Part shown: positions 1 to 5,993 of the stretch, piece by piece
How positions within the stretch are numbered: position 1 is the first letter of the stretch
How the letters are laid out: each line of letters starts with the position of its first letter
Assembly (NCBI GenBank): GCA_002389465.1
Contig: DGOT01000223.1
Span: 8,679-16,760 of the forward strand
Direction: 5' to 3'
DNA from: Bacteroidales bacterium UBA4459
Lineage (GTDB): Bacteria; Bacteroidota; Bacteroidia; Bacteroidales; F082
DNA: 8,082 nucleotides
Position numbers and translations under genes: made by a program
The notes under the pieces: generated by a model
Told to the model about the DNA's origin: nothing
Seen by the model: the letters and a program-made list of their open reading frames with translations, nothing else
Database searches by the model: none

Positions 1-1022
1 TACGTAATATATTCCTGAACTTTTTCTTTTCTATCAGCAGTAACAATCTGTTCAACCAATTCATGTTCGGGAGCCAGCACCATAAATGTAGCACCGAAAA
101 GGGTATCGGGCCTTGTGGTAAACACTTCGATCAGGTCATTATGCCCTTTTACAGCAAAGTTTACCGAAGCTCCTTCACTCCTGCCAATCCAGTTTCGCTG
201 TATCTCCTTTACATTTTCACTCCAGTTTACGGTTTCCAGTCCGTCCAGTAATCGCCGGGCATAAGCGGTAATCCGCAACGACCATTGCTTCATCAGTTTT
301 TTTTCGACCGGATGTCCTCCCCGTTCCGAAAATCCATCCTTTACCTCATCATTAGCCAAAACGGTTCCCAAGGCCGGACACCAGTTGACTATCGTGTCCG
401 ATAAATAAGCCAGGCGGTAATGCATCAACACTTCTTGTTGTTGCTGTTCGCTCATATTTTTCCATTCCCCGGCCGTAAAAGATTCAACAGGATCAGCAGC
501 AGCGTTAATTTCGGAATTTCCATGAATTTCAAAGTGCGAAATAAGTTCTTTAATCGGTTCCGCCTTCTCTGTTTTTCTGTTATACCACGATTTGAACAAC
601 TGTATGAATGTCCACTGTGTCCATTTATAATACTTCGGATCACATGTTCTTACTTCGCGGTCCCAGTCGTACGAGAAACCTATTTTATCAAGCTGTTCGC
701 GATATCTTTTGATGTTCTTGTTGGTTGTTTCTTCGGGATGAGTTCCGGTTTGTATGGCATATTGTTCCGCTGGCAAACCGTAAGCGTCATAACCCATCGG
801 GTGCAACACATTAAATCCTCCATGGCGCTTGTACCGCGCATAAATATCCGAAGCTATATATCCTAACGGATGCCCCACATGCAAACCTGCTCCTGAAGGA
901 TAAGGAAACATATCCAACACATAATATTTCGGTTTATCAGATTTATTCTCTGCTTTAAAGGTCTTGTTTTCTTTCCAGAACTTCTGCCATTTACGTTCTA
1001 TCTTCCCGAAATCGTATCCCAT
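1..1022 (-). CDS. leuS: Leucyl-tRNA synthetase, N-terminal part (partial, runs off left edge)
   Basis: Cytoplasmic class I aminoacyl-tRNA synthetase that charges tRNA-Leu with leucine. The first 340 codons are present with no internal stop; the full enzyme is usually more than 850 residues, so the rest of the editing domain, the KMSKS loop and the anticodon-binding domain lie outside the window. Visible landmarks: FPYPSGAGLHVGHPLGY with the HIGH-type motif HVGH at about 48-51, then GYDAYGLPAEQYA, WTQWTF, NWCPALGTVLANDEV at about 213-227, and the start of the CP1 editing domain with NWIGRSEG (about 277) and the threonine-rich FTTRPDT (301-307). Between WTQWTF and NWCP there is a charged, glutamine-rich segment that is longer than I remember in E. 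coli LeuS. The ATG at 1020-1022 is the natural start, because the reading MGYDFGKIERKWQKFW matches the usual N-terminus of the family. The gene is divergent from ftsX. Identification is secure. Confidence 0.97.
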   Translation of the reverse strand, partial: MGYDFGKIERKWQKFWKENKTFKAENKSDKPKYYVLDMFPYPSGAGLHVGHPLGYIASDIYARYKRHGGFNVLHPMGYDAYGLPAEQYAIQTGTHPEETTNKNIKRYREQLDKIGFSYDWDREVRTCDPKYYKWTQWTFIQLFKSWYNRKTEKAEPIKELISHFEIHGNSEINAAADPVESFTAGEWKNMSEQQQQEVLMHYRLAYLSDTIVNWCPALGTVLANDEVKDGFSERGGHPVEKKLMKQWSLRITAYARRLLDGLETVNWSENVKEIQRNWIGRSEGASVNFAVKGHNDLIEVFTTRPDTLFGATFMVLAPEHELVEQIVTADRKEKVQEYIT

Positions 1023-1066
1023 AAATAAATTACTTCTAAAGGGTTTATGTTACATTATCTGCACTA

Positions 1067-1074
1067 CAAAATTG
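1067..1074 (-). promoter_or_regulatory. Possible -7 element for leuS
   Basis: On the minus strand this reads CAATTTTG, one mismatch from the Bacteroidota -7 consensus TAnnTTTG. It would place a transcription start around 1060 and give leuS a leader of roughly 40 nt. I see no good -33 TTG at the expected distance, so this is only a candidate. Confidence 0.25.
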
Positions 1075-1170
1075 CTGCGAAATTAGTAAAAGAGACCGAG
1101 TTATCGGCAGAACATTTACATCATCGGTTTGTAAACCTGTTCGTTTATGAAAAAGAAAGCAACATTTCAC

Positions 1171-1178
1171 TAATTTTG
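1171..1178 (+). promoter_or_regulatory. Bacteroidota -7 element (TAATTTTG) of ftsX
   Basis: TAATTTTG matches the Bacteroidota consensus TAnnTTTG exactly. No clear -33 TTG is present about 20 bp upstream. Transcription would begin around 1183-1186, directly before the ftsX ATG at 1187, so the message would have almost no 5' leader. Confidence 0.55.
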
Positions 1179-1186
1179 CCCTCATT

Positions 1187-2071
1187 ATGCCATCGAAAGA
1201 AGACACATATTACAAAAAACGTATTAACAGCTCGATCATCACTTCAGTAATCAGCATTACATTGGTTTTATTTACGCTAGGGGTGCTCGGACTGATTGTG
1301 ATGCAGGCGAATTCCCTGTCAAACTACATTAAGGAGAATATCGGTTTTGAAATCATCATGAAACAGGGCGTGAAAGAAGCGGATATACTCTATTTTCAGA
1401 AAACTCTCGACCTGGAGCCGTATGTAAAAACCACCGAATACATTACAAAAGAGGAAGCTTCGGAACGGCTTACAGAAATGTTGGGAGAAGAGTTTACCAA
1501 TTTCCTGGGAGAAGATGACAATCCTCTTTTACCGTCTATTGATGTACGGTTTCATGCGCAATGGGCCAATAACGACAGCCTGGCTGTGATTGAAGAATCT
1601 ATCCTGAACAGCGAGCTTGTAAAAGAGGTTTATTATCAAAAATCGCTGGTACATATAATCAATAAAAATGTGCAGAAAATAAGCATCGTATTGCTCGGTT
1701 TCAGCCTGTTACTCTTACTAATCGCCCTTGCGCTTATTAACAACACCATTCGGTTATCGGTTTATTCCAAAAGGTTTATTATCCGAAGCATGCAACTGAT
1801 TGGTGCTACACAACGGTTTATCAGAAGGCCTTTTATCGTAAAAGGTATATTGCAGGGAATGCTGAGTGCGGTTATTGCCATGATGCTGATATCCGCAATC
1901 ATTGCGGGCCTCCAAAAAAATATTCCCGAACTGGCCGTGCTTATAAATAACGAAATGATTATTTATTTGTTTGCCTTCATATTGTTGCTGGGTATTTTAT
2001 TTGCTGGAATTTCTACCTATTTTGCCGTCAGCAAATATTTACGCATGCGTACCGACAGGCTTTACGGATAA
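1187..2071 (+). CDS. ftsX: Cell division protein FtsX (ABC-transporter-like permease)
   Basis: Inner-membrane subunit of the FtsEX complex. In studied bacteria FtsEX acts at the division septum and transmits ATP hydrolysis by FtsE to peptidoglycan hydrolase activation. The 294-residue protein has the family topology: a short basic cytoplasmic N-terminus, a first membrane helix at about 17-40, a large extracytoplasmic domain at about 42-164, then three further helices at about 165-187, 222-242 and 257-281. The segment NNTIRLSVYSKRFIIRSMQ followed by LIGAT and FIRRPF (185-216) is the conserved FtsX signature after the second helix. The ATG at 1187 puts the membrane anchor at the usual distance from the N-terminus. 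The ATPase gene ftsE is not next to it in this window and must lie elsewhere, as I recall for other Bacteroidota. It is followed after 90 bp by the DUF3098 gene. Identification is strong. Confidence 0.94.
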   Translation: MPSKEDTYYKKRINSSIITSVISITLVLFTLGVLGLIVMQANSLSNYIKENIGFEIIMKQGVKEADILYFQKTLDLEPYVKTTEYITKEEASERLTEMLGEEFTNFLGEDDNPLLPSIDVRFHAQWANNDSLAVIEESILNSELVKEVYYQKSLVHIINKNVQKISIVLLGFSLLLLLIALALINNTIRLSVYSKRFIIRSMQLIGATQRFIRRPFIVKGILQGMLSAVIAMMLISAIIAGLQKNIPELAVLINNEMIIYLFAFILLLGILFAGISTYFAVSKYLRMRTDRLYG

Positions 2072-2141
2072 ACAACATGATTAATTTTCAGGATTACTAC
2101 AATAAATATACGGTAAACACGATAAAATAGTATAAATCACT

Positions 2142-2149
2142 TATTTTTG
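2142..2149 (+). promoter_or_regulatory. Candidate -7 element (TATTTTTG) before the DUF3098 gene
   Basis: TATTTTTG fits TAnnTTTG and lies 12 bp before the ATG at 2162. No -33 TTG is seen at the proper distance. If used, it would start transcription within a few bases of the ATG and would exclude the in-frame TTG at 2147, which lies inside the element. In this AT-rich spacer a chance match is possible. Confidence 0.35.
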
Positions 2150-2161
2150 AAAAAAATTAAA

Positions 2162-2419
2162 ATGGCCAATCAAGTAAATAAAAGATCGGAAGAAAAAAAG
2201 CAGTTTGCTTTCAGTAAGAAAAACTACACCCTGCTCATAACAGGATTGGTATTGATTGCCATCGGTTTTTTACTGATGATCGGTGGTAAATCGGAAGACC
2301 TGCAAATTTTTGATAATGCTATTTTTAACTTTCAACGGGTAATCCTGGCACCTATAATTATTCTTGCCGGTTTTGTCGTTGAAATTTATGCCATTATGTG
2401 GCGTCCAAAATCTTCCTGA
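2162..2419 (+). CDS. DUF3098 family small membrane protein
   Basis: An 85-residue protein of unknown function that I recognise as DUF3098, a Bacteroidota family. It has a basic cytoplasmic-looking N-terminus (residues 1-21, rich in Lys/Arg/Glu), FSKKNY before a first membrane helix at about 23-41 (ending LLMIGG), a short polar loop (about 42-56) and a second helix at about 59-77 containing LAPIIILAGFVVEIYAIM, then a short basic tail. The Phe-Ser-Lys-Lys-Asn-Tyr entry and the Leu-Ala-Pro start of helix 2 are the family hallmarks. The ATG at 2162 is preferred over an in-frame TTG at 2147 because the TTG overlaps a possible promoter element and adds only five residues. It sits 90 bp after ftsX and 21 bp before uppP, so it is probably cotranscribed with uppP. 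No enzymatic motif is visible. A role in envelope assembly or division is inference from position only. Confidence 0.85.
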   Translation: MANQVNKRSEEKKQFAFSKKNYTLLITGLVLIAIGFLLMIGGKSEDLQIFDNAIFNFQRVILAPIIILAGFVVEIYAIMWRPKSS

Positions 2420-2440
2420 TAATTTTCCTGACTAATTAAT

Positions 2441-3229
2441 ATGAGCTGGTTAGAAGCTTTCATTTTGGGTTTGGTGCAAGGCTTGACCGAGTTCCTACCC
2501 GTAAGCAGCAGCGGACATCTGGAACTAGGCAAGTATTTGCTCGGTGTCAATGCCGAAAAAAGCCTGATGTTTACTGTAGTTGTTCACGGGGCAACCGTAC
2601 TAAGCACTATGGTGATTTTTTGGAAAGACATTTGGTTGTTGATCAAAGGGCTGCTCCGTTTCGAAAAGAACGAGGAGACCTTATATGTGCTGAAATTGAT
2701 AATCTCGATGATTCCGGTTGGTATTATTGGTTTGTTCTTCATAGATGAAGTGGAACAGTTCTTCACGGGAAATATTATTTTTGTCGGTTCCATGCTGTTG
2801 GTTACTTCTGTCTTTTTGGGGTTAACCATGGTGGTTAAATCAGACTCCCGGAATATCGGTTTTTCTGATGCATTGATCATTGGTATAGCCCAGTCTTTTG
2901 CTGTGCTGCCCGGTATTTCAAGGTCAGGAGCTACTATCTCTACAGGTTTAATGATAGGCAACAAGAAAGAGTTGATCACCCGCTTTTCTTTTTTGATGGT
3001 ACTGATACCTATTATAGGCGCCAATGTCAAAAGCATGATCGATGGGGGTTTTTCTGCCGAGAGCGATATCGGGATGTTGCCGCTGGCTGTTGGTTTTGTT
3101 GCTGCCTTTCTGTCGGGACTTTTTGCCTGCAAATGGATGATCAAAATCGTAAACAAAGGCAAACTTATTTATTTTGCCATCTATACTTTTATCATTGGTA
3201 CGGTCGCTATAATCGTTGGCCTCCTGTAA
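2441..3229 (+). CDS. uppP: Undecaprenyl-diphosphate phosphatase (UppP/BacA family)
   Basis: Integral membrane enzyme that removes one phosphate from undecaprenyl diphosphate, regenerating the lipid carrier used for peptidoglycan and other surface glycans. Excess enzyme is known to confer bacitracin resistance, hence the older name bacA. The 262-residue length is normal. The N-terminal catalytic motif QGLTEFLPVSSSGH lies at 13-26 with Glu17, followed by VVHGATVLS around His49. The second motif, PGISRSGAT at 157-165, contains the essential Arg161. The rest is a series of hydrophobic helices ending at the C-terminus. The ATG at 2441 begins MSWLEAFILGLVQG, the standard family N-terminus. It is 21 bp after the DUF3098 gene and only 5 bp before truB, which indicates one transcription unit. 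Confidence 0.96.
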   Translation: MSWLEAFILGLVQGLTEFLPVSSSGHLELGKYLLGVNAEKSLMFTVVVHGATVLSTMVIFWKDIWLLIKGLLRFEKNEETLYVLKLIISMIPVGIIGLFFIDEVEQFFTGNIIFVGSMLLVTSVFLGLTMVVKSDSRNIGFSDALIIGIAQSFAVLPGISRSGATISTGLMIGNKKELITRFSFLMVLIPIIGANVKSMIDGGFSAESDIGMLPLAVGFVAAFLSGLFACKWMIKIVNKGKLIYFAIYTFIIGTVAIIVGLL

Positions 3230-3234
3230 ACTAT

Positions 3235-3957
3235 ATGGCGAAACAACAACATATCTTTAATTTTCCGGAAGGGGAAATGCTTCTGATCGATAAACCCCTG
3301 AATTGGACATCTTTTGATGTGGTTAACTTCCTGAGATCGTTCATCCGGAAGATGTACAATATAAAAAAGCTGAAAGTGGGACACGCCGGCACACTCGACC
3401 CGTTGGCAACAGGCTTGCTCATTATTTGTACCGGAAAACTGACGAAAAAAATTGATGCATACCAGGGCATGGATAAAACTTATGTTGGTAACCTGAAAAT
3501 GGGGTATACTACACCTTCGTATGATGCCGAAACAGAATCGGATAACAAGTTTGACACCAGCCAGTTGAGTAATATAGAACTGATTAAAGCTACAGAATTG
3601 TTCAAAGGAGAAATCGAACAAGTGCCTCCTATTTATTCGGCCATAAAGGTAGCCGGAAAAAGAGCTTTTAAGCATGCCCGGAAAAACGAGGAGGTGCACC
3701 TCAAATCCAGGAAGGTAACTGTTCACGAATTCGACCTGTACAACATAGACCTGCCAGATATTAATTTTCGTGTACGATGCAGCAAAGGAACCTATATCAG
3801 GTCGCTGGTGCATGACTTTGGTAAATCGCTGAGAAACGGGGCCTATATGACTGGGTTACGCCGGACTGAAATAGGGGATTACAAAGTGGCGGAAGCTTAT
3901 ACGGTGGAAGAGTTCAGGAAGATCGTACTGGAACAAGCAGTCCTGTTTAATAAATAA
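3235..3957 (+). CDS. truB: tRNA pseudouridine-55 synthase TruB
   Basis: Cytoplasmic enzyme that converts U55 in the T-loop of tRNAs to pseudouridine. The 240-residue protein starts at ATG 3235. Upstream in-frame codons would overlap uppP and encode nothing like TruB, whereas IDKPLNWTSFDVV at 18-30 is the normal start of the fold. The catalytic motif GHAGTLDPLATGLL lies at 49-62 with the nucleophile Asp55. Further family motifs are TYVGNLKMGYTT (82-93), PPIYSAIKVAGKRAF (131-145) and CSKGTYIRSL (182-191). The length fits a catalytic domain with a short C-terminal extension; I see no complete PUA domain of the longer E. coli type. It lies 5 bp after uppP and is probably translated from the same message. 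Confidence 0.96.
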   Translation: MAKQQHIFNFPEGEMLLIDKPLNWTSFDVVNFLRSFIRKMYNIKKLKVGHAGTLDPLATGLLIICTGKLTKKIDAYQGMDKTYVGNLKMGYTTPSYDAETESDNKFDTSQLSNIELIKATELFKGEIEQVPPIYSAIKVAGKRAFKHARKNEEVHLKSRKVTVHEFDLYNIDLPDINFRVRCSKGTYIRSLVHDFGKSLRNGAYMTGLRRTEIGDYKVAEAYTVEEFRKIVLEQAVLFNK

Positions 3958-4146
3958 GTTCCTTATAATAAATCTTGAAAAGGATTCTGTCGTAACCGGA
4001 GCTTGAATCTACCCGTTGATTTCAAAACAATACTGACTTGACATTCTGCCTATTATTTCGTATCTTTGCAGGCTTTTTGTTGAGGAGTACGGAATTTGGG
4101 ATCATTATTATTTCCTATGCTTTCCAATTAATTTAACATCCAAAAT
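3958..4146 (+). other. truB-queA intergenic region with queA leader
   Basis: This 189-bp non-coding stretch contains no convincing terminator after truB, so read-through into queA is possible. It carries the strong promoter at 4038-4068 and a predicted leader of about 70 nt from about 4075 to the ATG at 4147. I looked for a preQ1 or other riboswitch-like structure in the leader and saw no convincing stem series. The bases before the ATG are AT-rich with no Shine-Dalgarno sequence. Confidence 0.5.
4038..4068 (+). promoter_or_regulatory. Bacteroidota-type promoter of queA (TTG - 20 bp - TATCTTTG)
   Basis: A -33 TTG at 4038-4040 and a perfect TAnnTTTG -7 element (TATCTTTG) at 4061-4068 are separated by 20 bp, the spacing expected for the primary sigma factor of Bacteroidota. 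Transcription should start around 4073-4076. This is the best promoter match in the window and separates queA from the uppP-truB unit. Confidence 0.7.
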
Positions 4147-5196
4147 ATGAAATTATCACAGTTTAAGTTTGATCTGCCTGACGAACTTATTGCCAACCAT
4201 CCAAAAGAAAACAGGGACGAATCAAGAATGATGGTTATCAACCGCAGAAAAAAAACAATTGAACACAAATCCTTTAAAGACATACTTGATTACTTTAACG
4301 AAGGAGACGTTTTTGTCATCAACAACACAAAGGTGTTTCCGGCCAGGTTATACGGAGAAAAAGAGAAGACCGGCGCGAAAATAGAAGTTTTCCTGTTGAG
4401 AGAATTGGATAAAGACAGCCGTTTGTGGGATGTTTTGGTGGATCCGGCGCGAAAAATTCGGATTGGTAACAAACTATATTTTGGTGAAGACGAATCGCTG
4501 GTAGCCGAAGTTATTGACAATACAACTTCGAGAGGAAGAACCTTGCGTTTTTTGTTCGACGGACCTTATGAAGAGTTTAAAAAAACTATTAAAGAACTGG
4601 GAGAAACACCACTACCGAAGATTCACAACAGAGAGACGCTTCCCGAAGATGAATATCGCTACCAGACAATTTATGCCAAACACGAAGGAGCGGTTGCCGC
4701 CCCGACTGCCGGTATGCATTTCTCAAAAATATTGATGAAGCAACTGGAAATTCTGGGTGTTAAATTTGCCGAGATCACGCTGCATCCGGGACTTGGTAAT
4801 TTCAGGCCTATTGAGGTGGAGGACCTTACCAAACATAAAGTTGATTCAGAAGAATTGCATATTACAGCAGAAGCTTCGAAAACTATCAACAAGGCAAAAG
4901 CCGGGAAACACCGTATTTGTGCCGTAGGAACCACAAGCCTTAAAGCCCTTGAAACTGCCGTATCTATTACAGGAGATATTAAACCGTATAATAACTGGAC
5001 TAATAAATTTATTTTCCCTCCGTATGAATTCAAAACTGCCGGAGCGCTCATTACTAACTTCCACCTGTCTATGTCGCCTATGCTGATGACGGTTTCTGCC
5101 TATCTGGGTTATGATTTTACAAAAGAAGTGTATGACGTTGCCATTAAAGAAAAATACAAGTTCTTTACATACGGCGATGCGATGCTGATCATTTAA
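4147..5196 (+). CDS. queA: S-adenosylmethionine:tRNA ribosyltransferase-isomerase QueA
   Basis: Cytoplasmic enzyme of queuosine biosynthesis. It transfers and isomerises the ribosyl part of S-adenosylmethionine onto preQ1 at position 34 of tRNAs with GUN anticodons, making epoxyqueuosine. The 349 residues cover the full family length. Landmarks in order: MKLSQFKFDLPDELIA at the N-terminus, GDVFVINNTKVFPARLYG (about 53-70), LWDVLVDPARKIRIGNKL, GETPLP, YQTIYAKHEGAVAAPTAGMH (about 171-190), LHPGLGNFRPIEVEDLTKH, VGTTSLKALET, TNFHL and the C-terminal YKFFTYGDAMLI. The motif after TNFHL reads SMSPMLM instead of the usual P-x-S-T-L-L-M type, a local divergence in an otherwise typical protein. It has its own promoter, follows truB by 189 bp, and ends 9 bp before a strong terminator, so it is probably transcribed alone or together with upstream read-through. 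Confidence 0.97.
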   Translation: MKLSQFKFDLPDELIANHPKENRDESRMMVINRRKKTIEHKSFKDILDYFNEGDVFVINNTKVFPARLYGEKEKTGAKIEVFLLRELDKDSRLWDVLVDPARKIRIGNKLYFGEDESLVAEVIDNTTSRGRTLRFLFDGPYEEFKKTIKELGETPLPKIHNRETLPEDEYRYQTIYAKHEGAVAAPTAGMHFSKILMKQLEILGVKFAEITLHPGLGNFRPIEVEDLTKHKVDSEELHITAEASKTINKAKAGKHRICAVGTTSLKALETAVSITGDIKPYNNWTNKFIFPPYEFKTAGALITNFHLSMSPMLMTVSAYLGYDFTKEVYDVAIKEKYKFFTYGDAMLII

Positions 5197-5205
5197 AACA
5201 CATTT

Positions 5206-5229
5206 AACCCGGAATAATCCGGGTTTTTT
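5206..5229 (+). terminator. Intrinsic terminator of queA
   Basis: A perfect 8-bp stem, AACCCGGA (5206-5213) and TCCGGGTT (5218-5225), with a 4-base ATAA loop is followed by a run of T (six T's at 5224-5229 counting the stem end). It begins 9 bp after the queA stop and ends the upstream transcription unit before ispD. Confidence 0.9.
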
Positions 5230-5244
5230 ATTTCCTGTATTTGT

Positions 5245-5252
5245 TAACTTTA
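5245..5252 (+). promoter_or_regulatory. Possible -7 element for ispD
   Basis: TAACTTTA differs from TAnnTTTG only at the last base and lies 24 bp before the ispD ATG. No TTG stands 19-21 bp upstream. Because a strong terminator closes queA just before, ispD needs a promoter in the 47 bp between 5230 and 5276, which makes this candidate more plausible than its match alone. Confidence 0.35.
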
Positions 5253-5276
5253 CACTTATTATCTGCTGATTCTGTT

Positions 5277-5948
5277 ATGAAAAAGTATCTGATCATAGTA
5301 GCTGGAGGCAAAGGTGAACGTCTTTCGGCTGAACTGCCCAAACAGTTTGTTGAAATCAACGGCAAACCGGTGTTAATGCATACTTTCAATGCTTTTTCAG
5401 AAACAGGAATGATCGATCATTTTGTATTGGTTTTGCCAACTGCATATATTAGCTATTGGAATGAACTTTGTGAAGCCTTCCGCTTTACAACAAAGCATAT
5501 AATTAGAGAAGGTGGCCCAAAAAGGTATCATTCAGTAAAAAGCGGACTGGCAGTAATACCGGACAAGTCTCTCCTCGCTATCCATGATGCGGCACGCCCG
5601 TTTGTTTCAAAGAAAATGATTGCCGATGGCTTTAACATGAGCCTGAGAAAAGGCAATGCCATTCCTGTAATAAATATTGAAGATTCTCTGAGAGAGATTT
5701 CCGGACCATTAAATAAACCGGTTTACAGAAGCCGTTTCAAGCGTGTGCAAACACCACAGTTTTTTCGGTCAGCACTCATTAAAAAGGCTTACCAGCAACC
5801 GTATGACGAACGTTTTACCGATGACGCTACAGTACTGGAATCATCCGGTGAACAAATCTATCTGTTTGAAGGTATTACGGAAAATATGAAACTTACTTAT
5901 CCCGCTGACCTGGCTTATGCTGAATATTTACTTCGTTTAAAAAAATAA
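5277..5948 (+). CDS. ispD: 2-C-methyl-D-erythritol 4-phosphate cytidylyltransferase IspD
   Basis: Cytoplasmic enzyme of the MEP (non-mevalonate) isoprenoid pathway. It joins methylerythritol phosphate and CTP to give CDP-methylerythritol with release of diphosphate. The 223-residue protein has the nucleotidyltransferase signature AGGKGERLSAELPKQF at 9-24 (Lys22 matching the catalytic lysine), EGGPKRYHSVKSGL at 78-91, the metal-binding IHDAARP at 102-108, QTPQFF at 158-163, TDDA at 181-184 and NMKLTYPADL at 203-212 with the second conserved lysine (Lys205). The ATG at 5277 is preferred over an in-frame TTG at 5241, since the extra 12 residues are not family-like and would overlap the likely promoter. 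No fused IspF domain is present. The product ultimately feeds synthesis of undecaprenyl carrier and menaquinone. The gene follows the queA terminator and converges with the GT2 gene. Confidence 0.95.
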   Translation: MKKYLIIVAGGKGERLSAELPKQFVEINGKPVLMHTFNAFSETGMIDHFVLVLPTAYISYWNELCEAFRFTTKHIIREGGPKRYHSVKSGLAVIPDKSLLAIHDAARPFVSKKMIADGFNMSLRKGNAIPVINIEDSLREISGPLNKPVYRSRFKRVQTPQFFRSALIKKAYQQPYDERFTDDATVLESSGEQIYLFEGITENMKLTYPADLAYAEYLLRLKK

Positions 5949-5964
5949 GATGTGCAATACGCAC

Positions 5965-5990
5965 CTGATAAATTTAGTGTGATTTATCAG
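5965..5990. terminator. Inverted repeat between convergent ispD and GT2 genes, possible bidirectional terminator
   Basis: A perfect 9-bp stem, CTGATAAAT (5965-5973) and ATTTATCAG (5982-5990), with an 8-base loop sits between two converging stop codons (5948 and 5994). Its stem is AT-rich and no immediate U-run follows in either direction, although T's occur at 5997-6000. A terminator for both genes is the likely role, but it is not a textbook one. Confidence 0.5.
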
Positions 5991-5993
5991 ATC

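Larger units (their letters stand above)
1023..1186. other. Divergent leuS/ftsX intergenic region
   Basis: This 164-bp AT-rich region separates the start codons of two divergent genes and must carry promoters for both. It holds a good -7 element for ftsX (1171-1178), a weaker one for leuS (1067-1074), a small inverted repeat GGTTT-GT-AAACC at 1126-1137 and a shorter one CCGA-GTTA-TCGG at 1096-1107. A 67-codon reading frame crossing it and entering ftsX has no recognisable product and is most likely chance. Confidence 0.6.

Noticed and set aside
420..866. Plus-strand open frame of 148 codons
   Set aside because: It lies fully inside leuS on the opposite strand. leuS shows unbroken family motifs there, while this product has no recognisable pattern.
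1047..1250. Small plus-strand open frame overlapping the start of ftsX in another frame
   Set aside because: No recognisable product, no promoter of its own that I can see, and it would overlap the strong ftsX signals.
2584..3162. Minus-strand open frame of 192 codons opposite uppP
   Set aside because: Shadow of uppP, whose catalytic motifs are read on the plus strand; the antisense product has no domain-like features.
3133..3234. In-frame extension of truB upstream of ATG 3235
   Set aside because: The extra 34 codons overlap the end of uppP in another frame and encode nothing resembling TruB; the ATG 5 bp after the uppP stop gives the normal N-terminus.
3181..3813. Minus-strand open frame of 210 codons opposite truB
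   Set aside because: Shadow of truB, which has all catalytic motifs; the antisense product is cysteine- and phenylalanine-rich in an irregular way with no family resemblance.
3958..4035. Terminator after truB
   Set aside because: Only 5-bp pairings such as TCCTT/AAGGA or GATTC/GAATC with long loops and no T-run are visible, too weak to call.
4069..4146. Possible preQ1 riboswitch in the queA leader
   Set aside because: Queuosine genes made this worth checking, but the leader shows no stable stem with the A-rich tail and short cytosine-containing loop expected of preQ1 elements, and queA acts after preQ1 is already in tRNA.
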